DNA of 64,000 bases from Pseudomonas sp. MWU16-30317 (GTDB taxonomy: Bacteria; Pseudomonadota; Gammaproteobacteria; Pseudomonadales; Pseudomonadaceae). Of this stretch, positions 48,847-58,080 are shown piece after piece. Location: positions 186,001 through 250,000 of the forward strand of contig NZ_JAIWJA010000002.1 of the NCBI RefSeq assembly GCF_020515695.1, written 5' to 3'. How positions within the stretch are numbered: position 1 is the stretch's first letter; every line of letters begins with the position of its first letter. Made by a program: the position numbers and the translations under genes. A model generated the notes under the pieces. That model ran no database searches. It was not told the DNA's origin and saw nothing but the letters and a program-made list of their open reading frames with translations.

Positions 48847-49461
48847 TCACGCCGAGACGTTGCATTCGGCGGCGTAGGTGTATTGCAACAGTACGTGCAG
48901 GCGGGAAAAGGCGTCGAGTGCGGCTTGATCGGCTTCGGCTTCTGCGGCCTCGCTGAACGCCAGCGCGTCGAACACCGCGTTGAACGCTTTCCAGCCCTTG
49001 GCACGGCCGCCTTCGGGTTCGGCCAAGTGACGGGCACCGAACGCTTCGGTGAAACCGAGGGCATTGGCACGCTTGATCAGGATGGCGGCGCCGAGTTTAG
49101 ACCCTTCCGAGACACGAATCCAGGTAAGCGCGGTGGCCTGGCTGGGGTGGTTCAGAGCGCTCGGCAGTGGTGCCGGCACTGGCAAGCCAAGATCGGCAAG
49201 GTCGGCCTTGGCGGCATCGGCGCGACAGCGCTCGGGCAGGTCGGGGAACAGCGCGACCAGCGCCGGATCGTTGTACAGATGCTGCAGTTCGGCCTGGAAC
49301 AGGTACTGCATCTGCACGAAATGGCCGTAGCTTTCGACGCTGTCGAAGGGGGCATAGCCGGCGACGACCTGCTCGAGCTCGTCGTGCAGGCTGTGACTCA
49401 GTGCACGCAGGCGCGCCGAGCGCAGAGGAGTGGCGTTTTGGGCCTGTTCGATGACAGTCAT
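48847..49461 (-). CDS. hemO: Heme oxygenase (HemO/PigA type)
   Basis: A 204-residue bacterial heme oxygenase that opens the heme ring and releases iron. In LRALSHSLHDELE, His26 corresponds to the proximal heme ligand of P. aeruginosa HemO. YGHFVQMQYLFQAELQHLY and the distal-helix region EGSKLGAAILIKRA, with its glycine, are family features. Start ATG 49461; the frame extends upstream without a family match. It lies after the TonB heme receptor, so imported heme is degraded by the product of the same locus. Confidence 0.93.
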   Translation of the reverse strand: MTVIEQAQNATPLRSARLRALSHSLHDELEQVVAGYAPFDSVESYGHFVQMQYLFQAELQHLYNDPALVALFPDLPERCRADAAKADLADLGLPVPAPLPSALNHPSQATALTWIRVSEGSKLGAAILIKRANALGFTEAFGARHLAEPEGGRAKGWKAFNAVFDALAFSEAAEAEADQAALDAFSRLHVLLQYTYAAECNVSA

Positions 49462-49571
49462 GGTCGAATCCTTGGAAAAATGGCGGTGCTGTATTAACCA
49501 GACGAATGAGGCGCCGCTCTCGGTAAAAATAGCGGGAAATGTTGCCTTCGGCTGGCATGGCAGAGGGCAGC

Positions 49572-49604
49572 CTGTACCGCGAGCCATCGGTGCTCGCGGT
49601 ACAG
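49572..49604. terminator. Perfect 13-base hairpin after the TonB receptor gene
   Basis: CTGTACCGCGAGC (49572-49584) pairs with GCTCGCGGTACAG (49592-49604) around a 7-base loop, 10 bases beyond the receptor stop codon on the minus strand. No U-run follows. It may limit read-through into hemO or protect the receptor mRNA. Confidence 0.6.
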
Positions 49605-49613
49605 TGCCACGAA

Positions 49614-52175
49614 TCAGAGGTCCCAGACCAGATTGATTGCGAAGTTGCGGCCGGGTTCGCTGAGGCGCTCGATATTGGCGGGGGCCAGTACGCCGGCTTC
49701 GCCGACGCCGTCGTAGCCACGGACATCGTCCCACTGCCAGTATTTCTTGTTGGCAAGGTTATAGATCCCGCCACTCACAGTCAGATCCGAGGTGAGCTTG
49801 TAAAAGCCGGTCAGATCGACCACGCCGTAACCTGGTGGATGGAATTTGTTGGCGCCATCCGGAGCGTAGAACGTGCTGTCGTCGACGCGGGTTTTGCGCT
49901 TGACCAGCGTCCAGGCCAGCTCGCCGCCGTATTTGGGCTGGCTGTAGCCCAGGCCCATCACCGTGGTGAACGGATTTACGGTGTTCAGTGGCTCGCCCGT
50001 GTCCTGATTTTCCCCCCACAGATAGGCCATCGAACCTCTGGCGTACAGGCCTTGTGGTGCGCCGAAGCGGTCGAGGTCGAGGCGGCCCTTCAACTCGGCC
50101 CCTTTGATGACTGCGTGCTTGACGTTGTTCGCCTGGAACGTCAGCTCTTCGGCGCCGTTGGTGACATTGTCTTCGTCGATGAAGTTTTTGTACTGGTTAT
50201 AGAACACTGCCAGGTCGAACGAGCCAGCGTCAAAGCTGCCCCGCAAGCCGGTTTCATAGCTGCGGCTTTCTTCCGGCTTGAGCCCCGGGTTGGGTTTGAC
50301 GATGTAGCCGGTCGCCGTGTTTTCAAAGCGGCCATACAAGGACTTTGCCGAGGGTGTGCGGAAGCCTTCGGCATACTGGCCATACCAGGTGTAATGCTCG
50401 TCGAACGCGTAGGTCACGCCGAAGCTGGGTGTGAACTTGTGCCAGTTTCTGGTCGAGTCGTCGAAGACGTCGTCGGGATCGGCTGCCACCGATGCCAGGA
50501 AGGCATCGGTCCCATGTGGCTTGAGGCTGGTGTAGCTGTAGCGCAGGCCCGGAGTGAAGGTCCACTGGTTCCAGCTGATCTGGTCCTGAGCGAACAGCGC
50601 GTAGGTATCGACGATTGGATCCGGGAAGTCGCTGACCTTAGCGAGCGCCGAGGTCGCCAATGAGCCGCCGACGCCCACGGCGCGGCACGCTCCTGTTGCG
50701 GTCAGGCAGGTGGCGGTCCCGCTGCGCGAGCCAGTGACTTTCTGACGCTTGAAATGAGTGCCGTAGGTCAGCAGATGGTCGCTGTCGCCGATGCGCAAGG
50801 CCTTGTCAGCCTGGGCGTCGAGGACCCATTGGCGCTCCTGGTAAACCGTGTCGCGGGTACGCAGCACGGTGTAGGCGAATGGGAAATAGATTTCCTCGGT
50901 GCGCTGATCGGTCTTGGCCAACTGGTAGTTGAAGCTCCATTTGATGTGGTCAGCCACGGCGGAATCCAGGGCGAAGTCGTGAGTGACGCCAAAGCGTTCG
51001 CGACTGATCGTGTCGCTGCCCTGTCGAGTGCGGTACATGCCCAGGCCGGTTCCGTTGGCCTGGAACGGCCCGCCCACGGCACTCAACTGGTTGGTATCCA
51101 CATCACTCTTGTACTTCTCGTAAGTGAACGCCAGCCGGCTTTCATCGGCGTAGTTCCAGCCCACCTTGGCCAGCACGTTGGTCTTGCGCGCGTCTTCAGG
51201 ATTCGCCTCGGTACGGTTCAGGCCGGTACCGCCATGTTCGCCATAGGACTCGGTCTCATGGCCATCGCGCTGGCTGAAATGCAAGAGCCCATCGAAGTCA
51301 CCGCTGCGCCCGGCAAATGTGCCGGACTTCAACCAGCTGTCATCCTTGGAGCTGTAGCCGGTCTTCAGGCGTGCGCCGTAGTCCTGGCCCGGCTTGATGA
51401 TGTCCTCGGGGTCGAGGGTGAAGTAGCTGACCGCGCCGCCAATGGCACTGCTGCCGTATAACACCGAGGCGGGGCCGCGCAGGATCTCCACGCGCTTGAT
51501 GATTTCCGGATCGACGTAGTTGCGCTCGGTCTGAGCGTAAGGGCCGTTGAAAAAGCTGTCGGGAACTTCGACGCCGTCCACCTGAGTGAGGATGCGGTTG
51601 CCATCGATGCCGCGGATGTTGTAGCCGGTGGTACCCGCGCGGTTGCCTGCGCCCCCGACCGAAACGCCCGGCTCATAGCGCACCAGGTCACGAATGTCGT
51701 TGACGTTCTGGCGGTCCAGCGCCTCGCGGGTGTGCACGGTGACGGTGGCGGGCACCTTGCTGACGTCCTCAGCCTGACGCGTCGCACTCACCGTGATCTC
51801 CTGCAACGCCAGGGCCGAGCTGCGGCTGCGCTCCAGCACGATGTTGGTGTCACCCAGCTTGCGATAGCTGAGGCCGGTGCCCAGCAGCAGGCGTTCGAGC
51901 GCCTTGTCGGGCGTCAAGGCACCCTTGACGCCGGGTGAGGAGACCCCCTGTGCCAGTTCCGCTGGCAGGCCCACTTGCCAGCCGGTGACCTGGCTGAAAT
52001 TGTTCAGCGCGGCGACCAAGGGCTGCTGGGCGATGGCGAACGAGTAGGTACCGACCTGCCGGCGCACAGCCGAACCAGCATCGGCAGCGATGACGGGCAG
52101 CGCGATGCCGGCGCAGAGCAGGGCGACGGTGAGGACGGACAGCGTGTGAGCGCGGTGGTACGAACCTGATGGCAT
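49614..52175 (-). CDS. TonB-dependent heme receptor with STN signalling domain
   Basis: An 853-residue outer-membrane receptor. Signal peptide ending near VIAADA (about residue 31), an STN domain (about 42-115) that passes a signal to the FecR-like regulator, a plug beginning LQEITVSATRQAEDVSKVPATVTV, and a 22-strand barrel ending in aromatic-containing NLVWDL. The hemoglobin/heme receptor features NPNLKPE-type (VKPNPGLKPEES) and FRTPSAKSLYGRF are visible. Neighbouring sigma factor, anti-sigma and heme oxygenase make heme the likely ligand. It resembles the Hxu/PhuR group; the exact assignment is not certain. Confidence 0.9.
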   Translation of the reverse strand: MPSGSYHRAHTLSVLTVALLCAGIALPVIAADAGSAVRRQVGTYSFAIAQQPLVAALNNFSQVTGWQVGLPAELAQGVSSPGVKGALTPDKALERLLLGTGLSYRKLGDTNIVLERSRSSALALQEITVSATRQAEDVSKVPATVTVHTREALDRQNVNDIRDLVRYEPGVSVGGAGNRAGTTGYNIRGIDGNRILTQVDGVEVPDSFFNGPYAQTERNYVDPEIIKRVEILRGPASVLYGSSAIGGAVSYFTLDPEDIIKPGQDYGARLKTGYSSKDDSWLKSGTFAGRSGDFDGLLHFSQRDGHETESYGEHGGTGLNRTEANPEDARKTNVLAKVGWNYADESRLAFTYEKYKSDVDTNQLSAVGGPFQANGTGLGMYRTRQGSDTISRERFGVTHDFALDSAVADHIKWSFNYQLAKTDQRTEEIYFPFAYTVLRTRDTVYQERQWVLDAQADKALRIGDSDHLLTYGTHFKRQKVTGSRSGTATCLTATGACRAVGVGGSLATSALAKVSDFPDPIVDTYALFAQDQISWNQWTFTPGLRYSYTSLKPHGTDAFLASVAADPDDVFDDSTRNWHKFTPSFGVTYAFDEHYTWYGQYAEGFRTPSAKSLYGRFENTATGYIVKPNPGLKPEESRSYETGLRGSFDAGSFDLAVFYNQYKNFIDEDNVTNGAEELTFQANNVKHAVIKGAELKGRLDLDRFGAPQGLYARGSMAYLWGENQDTGEPLNTVNPFTTVMGLGYSQPKYGGELAWTLVKRKTRVDDSTFYAPDGANKFHPPGYGVVDLTGFYKLTSDLTVSGGIYNLANKKYWQWDDVRGYDGVGEAGVLAPANIERLSEPGRNFAINLVWDL

Positions 52176-52208
52176 GAAAAGGTGTTCCCTGGCACGGGTA
52201 ATAGTGAA

Positions 52209-52226
52209 TGATTCGAATGGGAATCA
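52209..52226. promoter_or_regulatory. Inverted repeat upstream of the heme receptor gene
   Basis: TGATTC-GAATGG-GAATCA lies 33 bases before the receptor ATG. It resembles a weak Fur-type operator, but could belong to the promoter used by the neighbouring ECF sigma factor. Confidence 0.4.
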
Positions 52227-52344
52227 ATTGCATCGACTAAGACTAGACGTGCCAGGGAAACGATTGCGTAAAAATAATTGGCGTGGCTGGAGTTGTGCAG
52301 TGGTGCTGATGAGTCTTCGCGGGCAAGCACAGGCGCGGCAAATG

Positions 52345-53319
52345 TCAGTTGAGAATCACCAACCCCGGATACTCCTGCAGCCTGGCCGAGGTCACATGCG
52401 CTAGCGAACGCAACACATCCCGCGGTTGATCCAGGCGATAGTTGCCGGTGACCTTCAGGGCGTCCAGCTGGGCATTGCGGCTGACGATCCAGCCAGGGTA
52501 ATAGCGGCGCAACTCGGTCAGCACCTCGCCCAACGGGCGGTCTTCGAACACCAGGCGGCCTTGCACCCAGGCCAGGTCAACCGCCGGGTCCATGTGTTCG
52601 CGCCGAGCGAAGCCCTGGGGGCCGATGCGGATACTGTCACCGGCGCTCAGGCGCAGGCTTTGGGTATCGTTGGCTTGCAAGTCGACATTGCCGCGCTGCA
52701 CCTTGACCTGGGCCTCACCGTCCAGGTAGCTCACCGCGAACGCGGTGTCATGCACGCTGGCCAGCACCGGGCCGGCCTGGACCTCCAGCGGCAACGCCGG
52801 GTTGCCATTGACTTCGAAGAACGCCTCGCCTTGCAGCAGTCGGGTGCGGTGGTGATCGATATCGAAAGTCGAGGCGATGGCCGAATGGGTGTTGAGCAGC
52901 ACCTTGGAGCCGTCCGGCAGTTCCAGCCGCTGACGCTCGCCCACCTGGGTCAGATGATCGGCTTGCAGGCGCATCGGCAGATTGCTGAAGCTCAATATGC
53001 CGACTACCAGCACGGCCGCTGTCGCCAAGGGTTTCCAGTAAGCCGCCAGGCGCCGAGGCAGGTGTGGCGTGCGCCGCGTCTGTAAGATCTCCGCCGCCTG
53101 GCGCACTGATGGCCCCTGCCATAACGCGGCGGCTTTGGCGAACGCGGCCGCATGTTCGGGCGCGGCCACTAGCCAGGCATCGAAAGCCACGCACTCTTCA
53201 GCGCTGGGGCTTTCGAGGCGGATCAGCCAGTCCAGCGCTTGATCGACGGCCGGATCCAGCTCGCCACTGCAGGTGTGGGTGGCTGCCCCAGACGCGGGCA
53301 GGGTGTCAGGATCAATCAA
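52345..53319 (-). CDS. FecR-like transmembrane sigma regulator
   Basis: A 324-residue FecR-type protein. The N-terminal cytoplasmic part (ALDWLIRLESPSAEECVAFDAWL, the DUF4880/anti-sigma region) binds the ECF sigma factor; a membrane helix at about 94-112 is followed by the periplasmic FecR domain, which receives the signal from the STN domain of the receptor. It starts 33 bases after the sigma gene ends and is read in the same operon. Confidence 0.9.
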   Translation of the reverse strand: MIDPDTLPASGAATHTCSGELDPAVDQALDWLIRLESPSAEECVAFDAWLVAAPEHAAAFAKAAALWQGPSVRQAAEILQTRRTPHLPRRLAAYWKPLATAAVLVVGILSFSNLPMRLQADHLTQVGERQRLELPDGSKVLLNTHSAIASTFDIDHHRTRLLQGEAFFEVNGNPALPLEVQAGPVLASVHDTAFAVSYLDGEAQVKVQRGNVDLQANDTQSLRLSAGDSIRIGPQGFARREHMDPAVDLAWVQGRLVFEDRPLGEVLTELRRYYPGWIVSRNAQLDALKVTGNYRLDQPRDVLRSLAHVTSARLQEYPGLVILN

Positions 53320-53352
53320 GACGGTTCCTCGGCAGCGAGTGCCAGATCAGAT

Positions 53353-53871
53353 TCATGGCGCTTCCATGCGCTCGGCGATACCCATGCAGATGGCCATGAT
53401 CAATTTGAGTTCCTTCTGCACCGTGCTGGCCGATACCTGAAGCGCTTCGGCGATGTCGACATAGCTGGCACCCTGCAGGCGGCTGAGGATGAAAATCCGT
53501 TGCTGGCGTTCGCTCAGCTTCGACAGGCTGCTGCTCAGGCGTTGCAGCAATTGCTCGGCATGGGCGGCATCTTCGGCGCAACTTCCGGGCGCTGCAACAT
53601 TATGTAGCACATCTGTAGACACATCTTCCAGCAGCGTACGTTCCTGCAGGCGCCGTGCGCGCAGGTGATCGAGGGCCAGATTGCGTGCGGTCTGGAACAC
53701 GAACGGCTCCAGGTGGGTGATGGGGCGCTCGTTCAGCGCCCGCGCGACCCGCAGGTAGGTCTCCTGCAGCAGGTCTTCGGCGGTGCTGGGGTTGTCGACC
53801 ATGCGCTGCAAGGTGCGCAGCAGCACCAGGCGCTGGGCGATGAACACCGAGTTGAAGTGGGACTGGCTCAC
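53353..53871 (-). CDS. ECF sigma factor, FecI-like, for heme uptake
   Basis: A 172-residue ECF sigma factor with region 2 (DLLQETYLRVARAL and FVFQTARNLALDHLRARRL) and region 4 (LSERQQRIFILSRLQGASYVDIAEAL, a helix-turn-helix). It would direct transcription of the heme receptor when heme is sensed. GTG start, no strong ribosome site. A near-perfect Fur box lies just upstream, so iron starvation should derepress it. Confidence 0.9.
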   Translation of the reverse strand: MSQSHFNSVFIAQRLVLLRTLQRMVDNPSTAEDLLQETYLRVARALNERPITHLEPFVFQTARNLALDHLRARRLQERTLLEDVSTDVLHNVAAPGSCAEDAAHAEQLLQRLSSSLSKLSERQQRIFILSRLQGASYVDIAEALQVSASTVQKELKLIMAICMGIAERMEAP

Positions 53872-53891
53872 GGGAATACCGAACGACGAGG

Positions 53892-53920
53892 TAGCGGATG
53901 ATAATGCTTATCATCCGCTA
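53892..53920. promoter_or_regulatory. Fur box upstream of the ECF sigma gene
   Basis: TAGCGGATGATAA-TGC-TTATCATCCGCTA is a perfect inverted repeat with 13-base arms. Its core TGATAATGCTTATCA differs from the Fur consensus TGATAATGATTATCA at a single base. It lies about 20 bases upstream of the sigma gene start codon, where it would cover the promoter. Confidence 0.88.
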
Positions 53921-53961
53921 CTCGCGTCAAGCGTTGCCTGAACCTTTACCTGGGGAAATCG

Positions 53962-54963
53962 TCACTCGGCGGAGCAGAGTGCCAGGCAGTTGTCGAGCAT
54001 GCGGTTGGAGAAACCCCATTCGTTGTCGTACCAGGCCATGACCTTGACCAGTTTGCCGTTGGTCTTGGTGTGATTGGCGTCGAAGATCGACGACAGCGGG
54101 TTGTGATTGAAATCGGTAGAGACCAGCGGCAGGGTGTTGTAGCCCAGAATCTTCGATTGTTCACTGGCCTGCTTGAGCAGCGCGTTGATCTCTTCGCTGC
54201 TGGCCTGTTTGCCGACATTGAGGGTCAGGTCGACCAGCGACACATTGATCACCGGTACGCGTACCGACATGCCGGTCAGCTTGCCCGCCAGTTCCGGCAG
54301 CACCAGGCCCACGGCCTCGGCGGCACCGGTCTTGCTCGGGATCATCGACTGGGTGGCCGAGCGCGCGCGGTACGGGTCGGTGTGGTACACGTCGATCAGG
54401 TTCTGGTCGTTGGTATAGGCGTGAATGGTGGTCATCAGGCCTTGCTCGATGCCCAGCTCGCGGTGCAGTACCTGGGCGACCGGGGCCAGGCAGTTGGTGG
54501 TGCACGAGGCGTTGGAGATGATCTGGTGCGACTGGCGCAGCACGTTATGGTTGACGCCGTACACAACGGTGGCATCGGCGCCCTTGGCCGGTGCGGAGAT
54601 AATCACTTTGCGGGCACCGGCTGTCAGGTGCGCGGCGGCCTTGTCGCGGTCGGTGAAGAAACCGGTGCATTCGAATACCACATCGATCTGCTGGGCCTTC
54701 CACGGCAGCTCGGCCGGATTGCGAATGGCGCTGACCGTAATACGGTCACCATTGACGGTAAGACTTTCTTCATCATGCTCTACCGTGGCGTCGAACGTGC
54801 CGTGTACGGTGTCGTACTTGAGCAGATGAGCGTTGATCTTGCTGTCACCCAAATCGTTGATGGCGACGACTTGCAGGTGCTGGCGATAGTCTTGGGTATA
54901 CAGTGCACGGAGGACGTTACGACCGATGCGTCCAAAACCGTTGATTGCGATGCGAATAGTCAT
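53962..54963 (-). CDS. gap: Glyceraldehyde-3-phosphate dehydrogenase
   Basis: A 333-residue type I GAPDH: NAD-binding [16 protein letters not shown] at the N-terminus and the catalytic motif [12 protein letters not shown] with the nucleophilic cysteine. It oxidises glyceraldehyde-3-phosphate in the lower part of the Entner-Doudoroff route. The frame extends to 55092 but the family start is the ATG at 54963. Divergent from edd with two HexR boxes between, the classical Pseudomonas arrangement. Confidence 0.96.
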   Translation of the reverse strand: MTIRIAINGFGRIGRNVLRALYTQDYRQHLQVVAINDLGDSKINAHLLKYDTVHGTFDATVEHDEESLTVNGDRITVSAIRNPAELPWKAQQIDVVFECTGFFTDRDKAAAHLTAGARKVIISAPAKGADATVVYGVNHNVLRQSHQIISNASCTTNCLAPVAQVLHRELGIEQGLMTTIHAYTNDQNLIDVYHTDPYRARSATQSMIPSKTGAAEAVGLVLPELAGKLTGMSVRVPVINVSLVDLTLNVGKQASSEEINALLKQASEQSKILGYNTLPLVSTDFNHNPLSSIFDANHTKTNGKLVKVMAWYDNEWGFSNRMLDNCLALCSAE

Positions 54964-55034
54964 GGGGTACCTACTGTCAGACAGATTGTAAGGTGATCGG
55001 GCCACGAGCGCACGGGACACTGAATCTGGTTTTG

Positions 55035-55049
55035 TTGTTGGAATTACAA
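55035..55049. promoter_or_regulatory. HexR operator, gap side
   Basis: TTGT-TGGAATT-ACAA, an exact match to the HexR pattern TTGT-N7/8-ACAA known from P. putida zwf, edd and gap promoters. HexR releases when it binds 2-keto-3-deoxy-6-phosphogluconate. Confidence 0.8.
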
Positions 55050-55096
55050 GATTATTCGCATAGAAATAGAAAACAAGCCTTTTTAATGGCAATATT

Positions 55097-55111
55097 TTGT
55101 TCTATCTACAA
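55097..55111. promoter_or_regulatory. HexR operator, edd side
   Basis: TTGT-TCTATCT-ACAA, a second exact TTGT-N7-ACAA match, 62 bases from the first and about 120 bases before the edd start codon. Confidence 0.8.
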
Positions 55112-55229
55112 CGAGTGACCGGTACGGCACCTTTTCTGGATCCTTTTCGAGCCTAGACGTTGTATCGGCCCGACGAGTGAAACTTGTGAATCTGCCGCAG
55201 AGGTCGCCCCAAAAGCCTGGAGTTTTCCC

Positions 55230-57056
55230 ATGCATCCCCGCGTTCTCGAGGTCACCGAACGGCTGATAAACCGCAGCCGTGCCACACGCGATCGTTACTT
55301 GCAGCTGATCCGTGAGGCAGCTACAGACGGTCCGCAGCGTGGCAAATTGCAATGCGCCAACTTTGCTCACGGAGTGGCCGGTTGCGGTCCCGAGGACAAG
55401 CACACCCTGCGCATGATGAACGCCGCCAACATCGCCATCGTGTCGTCGTATAACGACATGCTCTCGGCCCACCAGCCCTACGAAACCTACCCGGCGCAGA
55501 TCAAGCAGGCGCTGCGTGAGATCGGTTCGGTCGGGCAGTTCGCCGGTGGCGTGCCGGCCATGTGCGATGGTGTGACTCAGGGCGAAGCCGGCATGGAGCT
55601 GAGCCTGGCCAGCCGCGAAACCATCGCGCTGTCTACCGCCGTGGCGTTGTCGCACAACATGTTCGACGGCGCGCTGCTGTTGGGGATCTGCGACAAGATC
55701 GTGCCGGGATTGATGATGGGCGCGCTGCGTTTTGGCCATCTGCCGACCATTTTCGTCCCGGGCGGGCCGATGCCGTCGGGTATTTCCAACAAGGAAAAGG
55801 CCGACGTGCGCCAGCGCTACGCCGAAGGCAAGGCCAGCCGCGAAGAGCTGCTCGAGTCGGAGATGAAGTCTTATCACAGCCCTGGCACCTGCACCTTCTA
55901 CGGCACCGCCAACACCAACCAGTTGTTGATGGAAGTGCTGGGCCTGCACTTGCCGGGCGCTTCGTTCGTCAACCCCAATACGCCGCTGCGTGATGCCCTG
56001 ACTCACGAGGCCGCACATCAAGTCACGCGCCTGACCAAGGCCAGCGGCAACTTCATGCCATTGGGCGAGATCGTCGACGAAAAATCCCTGGTCAACTCCA
56101 TCGTTGCCCTGCACGCCACCGGCGGCTCGACCAACCACACGCTGCACATGCCGGCCATCGCGATGGCTGCGGGCATCCAGCTGACCTGGCAGGACATGGC
56201 TGATTTGTCCGAAGTGGTCCCGACCCTGTCCCACGTGTATCCGAACGGCAAGGCCGATATCAACCACTTCCAGGCCGCGGGCGGCATGGCATTCTTGATT
56301 CGCGAGCTACTCGAAGCCGGGCTGCTCCATGAAGACGTCAACACCGTGGCCGGGCGTGGCCTGAGCCGCTATACCCAGGAGCCGTTCCTGGTAGAAGGCA
56401 AACTGGAGTGGCGCGACGGCCCGATCGAGAGCCTCGACGAAACTATCCTGCGCCCTGTCCGTAATCCGTTCTCGGCCGAAGGCGGTCTGCGAGTGATGCA
56501 AGGCAACCTCGGTCGCGGGGTGATGAAAGTCTCGGCGGTGGCGGTGGAAAATCAGGTGGTCGAAGCGCCGTGCCGGGTGTTCCAGGATCAGCAAGAGCTG
56601 GCCGACGCCTTCAAGGCCGGCGAGCTGGAGAAGGATTTCGTTGCGGTGATGCGCTTCCAGGGGCCGCGCTCCAACGGCATGCCTGAATTGCACAAGATGA
56701 CGCCTTTCCTTGGTGTGCTGCAGGATCGCGGCTTCAAAGTGGCGCTGGTGACCGACGGGCGGATGTCCGGTGCTTCGGGCAAAATCCCGGCGGCCATCCA
56801 TGTCAGCCCCGAAGCTGCCAGCGGTGGACCATTGGCGTTGGTCGAAGACGGCGATATCATTCGCGTCGATGGCGTCGCCGGTACCTTGCAGGTGCTGGTC
56901 GACGCCCAGACGCTGGCCGCGCGCACCCCGGCAGTCGGCACCCTGGCCAATGGCGTGGGCTGCGGACGTGAACTGTTTGGCTTTATGCGCCAGGCGTTCA
57001 GCTCGGCAGAACAAGGTGCCTGTGCCTTTACTTCGAGTTTGGAATCGCTGCAATGA
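55230..57056 (+). CDS. edd: Phosphogluconate dehydratase
   Basis: A 608-residue IlvD/Edd-family iron-sulfur dehydratase that converts 6-phosphogluconate to 2-keto-3-deoxy-6-phosphogluconate. Family motifs: [27 protein letters not shown], the cysteine-bearing [17 protein letters not shown], and [14 protein letters not shown]. Late GGRMSG-type [22 protein letters not shown] is also present. GGAG precedes the ATG. Its stop overlaps the glk ATG (ATGA), so the two are coupled. Confidence 0.97.
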   Translation: MHPRVLEVTERLINRSRATRDRYLQLIREAATDGPQRGKLQCANFAHGVAGCGPEDKHTLRMMNAANIAIVSSYNDMLSAHQPYETYPAQIKQALREIGSVGQFAGGVPAMCDGVTQGEAGMELSLASRETIALSTAVALSHNMFDGALLLGICDKIVPGLMMGALRFGHLPTIFVPGGPMPSGISNKEKADVRQRYAEGKASREELLESEMKSYHSPGTCTFYGTANTNQLLMEVLGLHLPGASFVNPNTPLRDALTHEAAHQVTRLTKASGNFMPLGEIVDEKSLVNSIVALHATGGSTNHTLHMPAIAMAAGIQLTWQDMADLSEVVPTLSHVYPNGKADINHFQAAGGMAFLIRELLEAGLLHEDVNTVAGRGLSRYTQEPFLVEGKLEWRDGPIESLDETILRPVRNPFSAEGGLRVMQGNLGRGVMKVSAVAVENQVVEAPCRVFQDQQELADAFKAGELEKDFVAVMRFQGPRSNGMPELHKMTPFLGVLQDRGFKVALVTDGRMSGASGKIPAAIHVSPEAASGGPLALVEDGDIIRVDGVAGTLQVLVDAQTLAARTPAVGTLANGVGCGRELFGFMRQAFSSAEQGACAFTSSLESLQ

Positions 57057-58006
57057 AACTGGCGCTGGTAGGTGATATCGGTGGTACCAACGCGCGTTTC
57101 GCGTTGTGGGAAGAACAACAATTACATTCGGTTCGGGTCTTCCCGACCGCCGATTACACCAGCCCTGAGCACGCCATTGGCGTGTATCTGCAGGACCTCG
57201 GTCTGAACAAGGGCGATATCGGCGCGGTCTGCCTGGCGGTGGCCGGGCCGGTCAGCGGCGACGAATTCCGTTTCACCAACAGCCACTGGCGCATCAGCCG
57301 CAAGGCGTTTTGCGCGACCCTGCAGGTCGAGCACCTGTCGCTGATCAACGACTTCACCGCCATGGCCCTGGGTATGACCCGGCTCAAGCCCGATGAGTAC
57401 CAGACCGTCTGCCAAGGCGATCCGGACCCGTCGCGCCCGGCCGTGGTCATCGGCCCTGGCACCGGACTGGGTGTGGGCACCCTGATGAATCTGGGCGAGC
57501 ACTGGCTGGCGTTGCCGGGCGAGGGCGGGCATGTCGATCTGCCGGTGGGCAACGCGCGCGAGTCGCAGCTGCGCGCGCACATCGAGGCCGATATCGGCCA
57601 TGTCAGTGCCGAAACCATCCTCAGCGGTGGCGGCCTGCTGCGCTTGTACCAGGCAATCTGCGCCGTCGATGGCCATACCCCCACGCACAAATCCCCGGCT
57701 GAAGTCAGCGAAGGCGCCTTGGCGGGGGAAGCGGTGGCGCTGGCCACCGTCGAGCAGTTCTGCCGCTTCCTCGGCCGCGTGGCGGGCAACAATGTCCTCA
57801 CCGTGGGCGGTCGTGGCGGGGTGTATATCGTCGGCGGCGTGATCCCGCGTTTCCTCAAGCTGTTCCTTACCAGCGGCTTTGCCCAAAGCTTCGCCGACAA
57901 GGGCTGCATGAGCGATTACTTCAAGGGCATTCCGGTATGGGTCGTGACCGCCGAGTTCTCGGGCCTGCTGGGCGCTGGGGTGGCCTTGCAACAGACCCTG
58001 GCTTGA
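57053..58006 (+). CDS. glk: Glucokinase
   Basis: A 317-residue bacterial glucokinase (ROK-unrelated Glk family). ATP-binding [12 protein letters not shown] at residues 6-17, the substrate region [10 protein letters not shown] and [10 protein letters not shown], and [16 protein letters not shown] near the C-terminus. It phosphorylates glucose brought in by Gts so that it enters the zwf-edd route. Start overlaps the edd stop by four bases. Confidence 0.96.
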   Translation: MKLALVGDIGGTNARFALWEEQQLHSVRVFPTADYTSPEHAIGVYLQDLGLNKGDIGAVCLAVAGPVSGDEFRFTNSHWRISRKAFCATLQVEHLSLINDFTAMALGMTRLKPDEYQTVCQGDPDPSRPAVVIGPGTGLGVGTLMNLGEHWLALPGEGGHVDLPVGNARESQLRAHIEADIGHVSAETILSGGGLLRLYQAICAVDGHTPTHKSPAEVSEGALAGEAVALATVEQFCRFLGRVAGNNVLTVGGRGGVYIVGGVIPRFLKLFLTSGFAQSFADKGCMSDYFKGIPVWVVTAEFSGLLGAGVALQQTLA

Positions 58007-58027
58007 GCGTCTAATCAGCACCAGACA

Positions 58028-58047
58028 GCCGGGCGCTTCGACCCGGC
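58028..58047 (+). terminator. Weak hairpin after glk
   Basis: GCCGGG (58028-58033) pairs with CCCGGC (58042-58047) around an 8-base loop, 22 bases after the glk stop. No T-run follows, so read-through into gltR is likely. Confidence 0.4.
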
Positions 58048-58051
58048 GGAT

Positions 58052-58059
58052 AACAATAA
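58052..58059 (+). promoter_or_regulatory. Candidate Crc/Hfq catabolite motif upstream of gltR
   Basis: AACAATAA fits the AAnAAnAA pattern bound by Hfq with Crc. It lies 22-29 bases upstream of the gltR GTG, about 9 bases before its AAGGA ribosome site. Confidence 0.5.
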
Positions 58060-58080
58060 GCGAATCACAAGGACGGTCAT

